Part shown: one piece after another, positions 56,509 through 64,000 of the stretch
How the letters are laid out: each line of letters opens with the position of its first letter
Position numbering within the stretch: position 1 is the stretch's first letter
DNA from: Anthoceros angustus
Taxonomy: Eukaryota > Streptophyta > Anthocerotopsida > Anthocerotales > Anthocerotaceae
NCBI GenBank assembly: GCA_010909165.1
Contig: VJWM01000103.1
Span: 992,001 to 1,056,000 of the forward strand
Reading direction: 5' to 3'
DNA length: 64,000 nucleotides
Made by a program: the position numbers and the translations under genes
The notes under the pieces: model-generated
The model's database searches: none
What the model was told of the DNA's origin: nothing
The model's input: only the letters and a program-made list of their open reading frames with translations

Positions 56509-58895
56509 ATGGAGGCTCTGAAAGCTGCAGGCAATGATGCGGTGCGGCAAGGGAATTATCGATCTGCACTGGATTTGTACAGCCAAGCCATAGCAGCTAT
56601 CGATCCGAGTCAAACTGAGGAGCTTTCCATCTTGCACAGCAATCTATCCTTCGCAAACCTCAAGTTGGGCCAATACGAGGAAGTATGCTGCCAGCTCTAA
56701 TGTTACTTCTAGAAACGTGCGGGCTGCAGCAAAAAGTGCCACCTTGTGTGCAGCGGATGTCGTTGCTCTGAGGTAGTATGCAATTGTTTTGTCACCCAGG
56801 CACTCAATCAAGCCAACAAAGCTGTGGCTGGAAGGAGTAACTGGAGCAAGGTGTGCTTCAGCCTTGCCCCTTAAAAAGAACGTGAAGTAGGGTTGAGAGG
56901 AACGTATCTTGCCTCACGACCAGATGGCTGTTGTGTGTAGGGCTACTTTCGACAGGGAGAGGCTCAGTTCGCTCTCAAAGATTATGCTGCTGCTGAACAT
57001 TCTTTCATGAAAGCTTCTGAACTGGTGCGAGATTTTGACTGCGGCTGCTTCTACGCTGTGACTTCTTTCTCTCCACAGTTTCTGTTTGAATACACTTCTT
57101 TGCTTGTGGCCAGTCTCCAGATGACAACGCAATCAAGCGTCGAATTACTCTGTCACGGGAAGCACAAACTGGTTTCTACTTTCGACAGGTCTGTGGTTGT
57201 CCCCAGGATGTTTATGTTGTTGGAGGTCATGTTACCTGTGATTTTGCAGCCGAGGTTACACAAACTGACAACGGCTCATTCCCTGCTCCTCTTGTTCATA
57301 TTTTTCAGTTGCTGCCAGGGAGAGATTTCTGTCTCTCGCCATCTAATATCATTGAAAGGCAGGTAGGTAAGGTGGAGTTTCTTGGTTTACTGGGCAAGGG
57401 ATTCTGCCTGTGCCGCCTTTCGGATCCAGACATTAATTGTTGCATTTCTTGCTTCACAGATTTTCAGCAGTGCAGAGCAGATGAAGAATTTTGTTTATCT
57501 GCTTGGAGATGCTCGGACACGGGAAGCAGTGGTGGTTGATGCTGCTTGGGATGTTAAGGTGACATACATTTGCTATGAAAGCTGTGATCCGCAATTCATG
57601 ATACAGGGTAATACCTTCTGTAGCTGGCTGTAGGACTGCTTCGCTGTGCAAAAAGTCCCCAAAGTGAAGAGTTGGATGTGTCTCTCAGGGTATCCGAGCT
57701 GTTGCTTCTTCTGACAATATAAAGTTGGTAAGCCCAACTTCCAGTTTGATCTCATTGTCCTTTCATGTGAGCTCTTAAAAAGGGATGAGTGTTGACCTAG
57801 TAATTGACATACTGTCAAAGGTTGGAGCAGTGGTGACACACTATCATTTCGACCATACTGGAGGAACACCACCACCACCGTTTGATGCCCTAGGAATCAA
57901 AGTCCCCGGCATACGAGAACTGGCAGTTGAAGATAAAATCCCTGTACGGGATTCACGTGCTCATCAGACAGTATGCATGTAGTCAGTGGTAAGAATCTTT
58001 TTTTCTGAAGTTAATGTGATTTGCCTGCAGGTGTACATCAATAAACATGATGCAAAAACAGTGATCAGCAACAATTCTGTGCCAGGCGAAATTGTGGTCG
58101 AACTTGATGTACGTCACCCTTGTCCCTTGTCTGATGGTGGGCAGCATCACAGAGTTGATGACTAAACATTGTCTTTACTTCACTGCAATTCTAGGGGCTG
58201 GCTAAAGTTTCTGTCGGGAGTGGATGCTTGACAGTCACAACATGTGCTTTGGCTGATGTGCTGCACTTCACCCCAGTTAACTGGTGTGCATTGAAACAGG
58301 ACTCAGCTACCATCGCCGTTGGCTCTGTCAAGCTTCACTTCATACACACTCCAGGTCATACACCTGGCAGTCAATGTATCCACGTTCCAAGGTTGGTGGT
58401 CTAAAAGTTGAGTAATATCCCTACGATCGACGTCGGATTCAACTGACTGGCACTTGGCTGCTCTTGCAGACCCTCAGATGATATTCTTCTAAGTGGCGAC
58501 ACATTGTTCATTTCCAGGTAATCCTTAAAGCTGCGGACTGTTAAGACTCCATCCCTTCAAGGACCGTCTAATTTGCTTTCTGCCTTTTCTGTCAGTTGTG
58601 GGCGATTGGACTTGCCAGATTGCAATCCGAGAGCTATGTATACAAGCTTGCAGAAGAAGCTAGCCAGCTTACCTGACTCTACGAGGTAAGAACGCAAAGT
58701 GACCTTGTTTATTCATGAAAACTGAAGTTAGACTTGAGGAAACGAGGTTAAGAGATGTTAAGGTTCGCCCGTTCTTCTTGCAGGGTTTATCCTGGTCACG
58801 ACTATGGAGGTCCCTACACGACAATTGGAAACGAGAAGAGAACTGGGTTCTTGAAGCCGATGACCGAGGCCGACTGGATGGGAATGTATCATTAG
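56509..58895 (+). CDS. TPR plus metallo-beta-lactamase-fold hydrolase
   Basis: Twelve exons: 56509-56682, 56800-56850, 56941-57024, 57114-57362, 57460-57558, 57689-57727, 57821-57943, 58031-58108, 58195-58391, 58470-58517, 58596-58685, 58784-58895. They sum to 1344 nt, 447 residues in one frame. Residues 1-100 are TPR-like (EALKAAGNDAVRQGNYRSAL, GYFRQGEAQFALKDYAAAEH). The catalytic part starts with LLPGRDFCLSPSN and NFVYLLGDARTREAVVVDAA, then the metal motif THYHFDHTGG, HTPGHTPGS, LLSGDTLFIS, CGRLDLPD and PGHDYGGPYTTIGNEKRTGF. All expected His/Asp metal ligands are present. It resembles glyoxalase II-like thioester hydrolases; the substrate is not known. It ends ADWMGMYH. Confidence 0.9.
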
Positions 58896-59126
58896 TTGAG
58901 CAATTGAAGTTGAAAATGATGGGAATGGAGATTATGGAGCTAAATTCCCTCTACTGTAAAAAGTGATGACAACTATTGTCTCGACACTACGTATTTCATA
59001 GATATTATTTTCGGTGGAAGGCCAAATCACACAGCAACTGGACATAGTTCCCTCTCGATAACATTTTGATGACAAGTGTTTCGCTTGCCACGGTATGCGC
59101 TGGGGATGATGAGATCTTGGCAACTC

Positions 59127-60036
59127 TCAATATCCCACAGACTGCCAACCTTTCTTTTCCAGGGCTTGTCGGAGAGCCTGCAATACCAAGTAATTAGCAT
59201 ACTTCAAACAAGCCCATTTCCTAGTCAGCATAGAAATCAATCATCCACCTTTATCCTCTTCCGGTTGATATCGAAGTCCACTGGTCCTATCCTCGATGCA
59301 GACCGATACTCACACAGGGAACGTTCTCCGGGAGGAAACCAGAACTCTACATCATGTACAAGCTGCACAACAAGACCATGAATAATAAGACAACAAAACC
59401 CCACTTATTCATCCAAGTAGCAACTTTCCTTAGCGTACTCACCCCAAGGATGGAACTTTCGTATTCGACGTAGATGTACTCATCTGTCCTTTTCACAATC
59501 CTTGGAGTGAAGTTATCAGGCTTGGCTGCTTGAATCTGTCCACATGACCATGGTATTCAACCGCACTGTTCAACTGGTGTTGCAAGCACAAACCGAGTGG
59601 ACTGCTGTCCCCTGTGGAGAGGTCTTACAACTTCAACGAGTTCTTGCATGGCCTGCGCCCTCGAGACGGGCTTCTTCCTCCCACGTCCGTCTTCAGGGTT
59701 GTATGTCCTGTCACCCCTCATTTAAACGTCATCTACAAGGAACAGCACAATCCCACCTCAAACTCCACAGAACTCCGGTTTGATTAAGCCTGACGATTTT
59801 ATAGTGCTCACGAAAGACACTTTAGAAAACATCAGAAAAGCTTCAAGCCAGCAAACGAAGCTTGACCCAATCGCAAGCAACGCTCCATTCCGAAATGTGT
59901 GTTCACTTACCAGGGAGGCACATAATGGCTGGGATCGTTGAACTCCTCTGACGTGGAGATGCATGTTGGCGTCGGAGGACAGAGAGCTAGAGCAGGAGGA
60001 TTTTTCTGCACACCCAGGTAACTGGGCCTCTCACCA
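59127..60036 (-). CDS. DUF1499 family protein, likely plastid (5' end unresolved)
   Basis: Exons: about 60036-59911, 59707-59629, 59535-59443, 59362-59249, 59177-59127, with consistent phases. Text: RPSYLGVQKN, CPPTPTCISTSEEFNDPSHY, TYNPEDGRGRKKPVSRAQAM, FTPRIVKRTDEYIYVEYESS, VEFWFPPGERSLCEYRSASR, VDFDINRKRIK, ALRQALEKKGWQSVGY. This matches the DUF1499 family, whose plant members are usually plastid or thylakoid proteins of unclear function. The first coding exon should lie between 60040 and 60840. A piece there reading SSGAAMLAAIFSF looks like the hydrophobic part of a lumen-targeting signal, but the join was not settled. Confidence 0.85.
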
Positions 60037-61053
60037 CTAACGACAGAAAAAATGGACAAAATAAGTTAGGCAAGAGACTAGCACAGATAAATGAGGAAAG
60101 TGCGACATGCAATTGTATTTCTCGAGCTTCTACCAGAGCCAAGAATCTGGCAGCGTCCAAGGAGATCGCAAAACCCTAAACGCCGGCTGAACTAAACAAC
60201 CCAAAACATATGTACTGGTGTACCGAATCATCCCAAGCCCCAAGCTACGGATCGAGGAACCGCAGACACATCCAACGTCAATATCCACTCAAACTGCTTG
60301 CCCTAAGAGTCGACACCGCTCAGTACTTCTTAGAGGTTAAACCCACACGTGGCTGACGCCTTTCGGAGGATTGACAGATAGTTGCTCATCCTCGCGGTTC
60401 TCGAGCTCTCAACCTTGGCCGGGAAATCACACCGACACCAGACAAGACAAAATCTTAAGCATCCAACCTGAAGCTGAATATGGCCGCCAGCATTGCGGCA
60501 CCACTTGACTGAAGACATAACTCCCTGCAACCCACCTCACACGCTTTAGCCCGACCACACTCAGAACGCACAATACTGGCCTCCACCGCCAACCTGACTG
60601 ACCTCCTGCCCCTAGTAACCACAGCCGAGTCATCCACCTCACGAGCTGCGTCCTGCTCACGGCGCTCGCACACGATAGACCGGTGCTCAAAGCCGCCGCC
60701 GCCGTACCAGCCGCACAGCTTAGCTCGAGGGATCTGTAAGAGGGCTGACCTGCAGCGACACGCAGGCCGAAATCGTCACCAAAGAGAACCAAAGCTTCGG
60801 ACACCATGAGGCTGCAAAAATCCGAAGACTCATGCCACAACCAGGCGTGCGATCACCTAGGCAGCAGAAACGAGCTTGAAGCTAAGGCAGCCATAGCGTC
60901 CGACTGCACTTCACCCAGAGGGCGTCAGGTCATCCTGAATGGAAGAGCCAAAACTGAAGCGATTTCTTTCCTGTTTCATACAGTAGTTACATATATGTCT
61001 AGGTACCTGGACAGCGAATCACCGCTCTGGAAGGTTCGAGAACAGAGCCACAA

Positions 61054-62606
<1,553 letters not shown>

Positions 62607-63029
62607 TTAAGGTGTCCCAAGGGCAAGGGCAGGGGGAATGCATATGGCGGGCCGCAACGCAGCATCGCGAAGGCGCACACGAACCTCACCGACCAGCGAA
62701 GCTGTCTCGGGAGCAGTTACGTACCTACTCCGATGCTCGACGAATGCTCGCGTCTCCCTGCGTTTCAGTGCGCGGGGCCCGCAGCAGACGCCCGTACTAT
62801 CAGCCGGCGCCAGCCCCACATAGCACGCCTAACTGCAGCGAGAGGCTGCTGGTCGATGTCTTGCTTCTGAAGAGTCCACCAAGACAACCGCGTCACAATC
62901 TGCAAACCATCGAATTCTGAACCAATCAATATAAAAAGATTTAATGTTCGTTCTTATTTATATAGTACAAATTATAGCCAGTAGAAAAAACCCAGTGATG
63001 TTTCAAGACCGAATGTCATTATGGTAGGA

Positions 63030-63110
63030 ACGATCCCAGGGTTTCCCTGAGAATTGATCCTGCGAGTTTTTGTCAAGAACCCTTCACCACGAGACCATAA
63101 ATAATGCTAT
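63030..63110 (-). repeat. Possible tRNA-derived SINE remnant
   Basis: On the minus strand a box A-like tggtctcgtggtgaaggg is followed about 30 bases later by a box B-like ggatcaattct. This spacing suits a tRNA-type Pol III promoter, but box B is imperfect and no full cloverleaf forms. Confidence 0.3.
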
Positions 63111-63169
63111 TGTATTCCAGACCCCCTCGAAATGAAATCTAAAATGCAAAAAATAATACGAGTTCTTAC

Positions 63170-63559
63170 GACTTCCACGAGTTTTTGCATGACCTGCTCC
63201 CTCCGGACGGGCTTTTCCTCCCATACCTGTCTTCAGGATTATATGTCCTGTCACCCCTCATTCAAGCAACAGCGCTGTCAGTAACACCTCAAACCCGAGA
63301 ACTCCCGTTTGATAAAGCAAGACGAGTTTGAAGTGTTCACGAAAGGCACTTTCAAAAATATCAGAGGACTCTTCAGGCTAGCAAGCTGGGCTCGACCCGA
63401 AATTCTTTCTTCTGGGATGTGTGTGATCACTCACCAGGGAGGGACATAATGGCTGGGATCGTTGAGCTCCTCTGAGGTAGAGATGCACGTTGGCATTGGA
63501 GGACAGAGCTAAAGCAGGAGGGTACGTCTGCACCCCCAGGTAACTGGACCTCTCACAGC
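63170..63559 (-). pseudogene. Truncated second DUF1499 copy
   Basis: The exon equivalents at 63559-63435 and 63247-63170 match exons 1 and 2 of the 59.1-kb gene. Exon 1 has lost two bases (ctctctgt to ctctgt) and exon 2 one base, so both are out of frame. The remaining three exons are absent downstream, where AT-rich DNA and then the OPR gene follow. Confidence 0.85.
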
Positions 63560-63599
63560 TGAGAAGAGACAATGGACAGCAAACCTGTCTAACCAGCAG

Positions 63600-64000
63600 A
63601 GGTAAGTGAGGAAAATGCGACATGCCATTGTAGTTCTCGAGCTTCTACGAGAACCAAGACTTTGGAAGCGTCCCAAGAAAATGCAAACAAGATAGTAAAA
63701 CCGTGAACGCTGGCTGAACTACACACCCTAAAACACATGCACTTTTCAACCCAACCATCCCAAGCCACACATCCAGCAACCGCCAACCCATCCGACGTCA
63801 ACATCCTCGCACACTGTTGCCATGAGAGTCGGCACCGCCAAACCCTGAACGCCGGCTAAACTACACAACCTAAAAAACACATGCACTAGTCTCCCCGATC
63901 ATCCAAGGCTCCAGATCGAGCAACCGCAGACACATCCCACATCAATGTCCACGCAAACTGATTGCCGTAAGAGTCGACACCGCTCAGTACTTCTTAGAGG
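63600..64000 (-). repeat. Upstream part of the DUF1499 duplication, with internal repeat
   Basis: Matches about 60060-60340, including the last bases of the window (gagtcgacaccgctcagtac and on), which equal 60308-60337. In this copy a piece of about 150 bp occurs twice (about 63695-63845 and 63846-64000). The duplication continues beyond the window. Confidence 0.85.

Noticed and set aside
57189-57249. Intron inside TPR-MBL exon 4 (gtctgt...tttgcag)
   Set aside because: Removing it shifts the frame away from LLPGRDFCLSPSN; reading through keeps one open frame.

Overview
The window is plant nuclear DNA. The genes have short canonical introns (about 60-250 bp) and include a long PLS-class PPR protein, a LISCL-type GRAS regulator, an OPR-type ene-reductase, EDR1/CTR1-type kinase remains, an STR8-type rhodanese and a plastid-type DUF1499 protein. 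The swollen PLS-PPR array and a DUF7869-type element suggest a seedless land plant (lycophyte, fern or bryophyte). That placement is inference and the species is not resolved.

Layout. 1-7435: decayed Ty3/gypsy LTR retrotransposon, entered inside its 5' LTR, with a tRNA-Asp-type primer site and RT-RNase H-integrase order. About 7.57-10.95 kb: decayed gene with a DUF7869-like core; a 320-bp piece of its 5' part is also present inside the retrotransposon. 11-14.9 kb: no convincing gene. 14.9-17.6 kb (-): EDR1-type Raf-like kinase, probably a pseudogene. 17.8-18.5 kb (-): possible mTERF fragment. 18.9-20.4 kb (+): five-exon conserved plant gene of unknown role. 20.4-25.1 kb: repeats around a LINE fragment. 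25.6-30.3 kb (+): giant PPR gene with three net-zero frameshifts. 31.3-33.3 kb (+): TauE/SafE transporter. 33.4-36.4 kb: AT-rich repeats. 36.4-37.1 kb: PPR pseudogene. 37.9-39.8 kb (+): second TauE/SafE copy, frameshifted. 42.9-44.8 kb (-): glycerol-3-phosphate permease-like MFS protein. 46.2-48.6 kb (-): eight-exon STR8-like rhodanese/tRNA hydroxylase. 49.4-50.5 kb (+): three-exon gene I do not recognise. 51.5-52.6 kb: minisatellite. 52.8-54.7 kb (-): GRAS protein. 56.5-58.9 kb (+): TPR plus metallo-beta-lactamase fusion. 59.1-60.0 kb (-): DUF1499 gene. 61.05-62.56 kb (-): OPR. 63.2-64.0 kb (-): truncated second DUF1499 copy.

These are independent eukaryotic genes, not an operon. What links them is the way the locus changes. 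Tandem duplication acts at every scale: 29-120 bp minisatellites, 309-bp PPR triplets, the last 61 bp of the GRAS coding region, and a multi-kilobase PPR-TauE block and DUF1499 copies. One copy in each gene pair is decaying. Several frameshifts are one-base homopolymer losses, so some 'pseudogene' calls may be consensus errors in the assembly. Exon chains for the STR8, OPR, TPR-MBL, MFS, TauE copy 1 and 49.4-kb genes were rebuilt by hand; each keeps one open frame through canonical sites, apart from one GC-AG intron.
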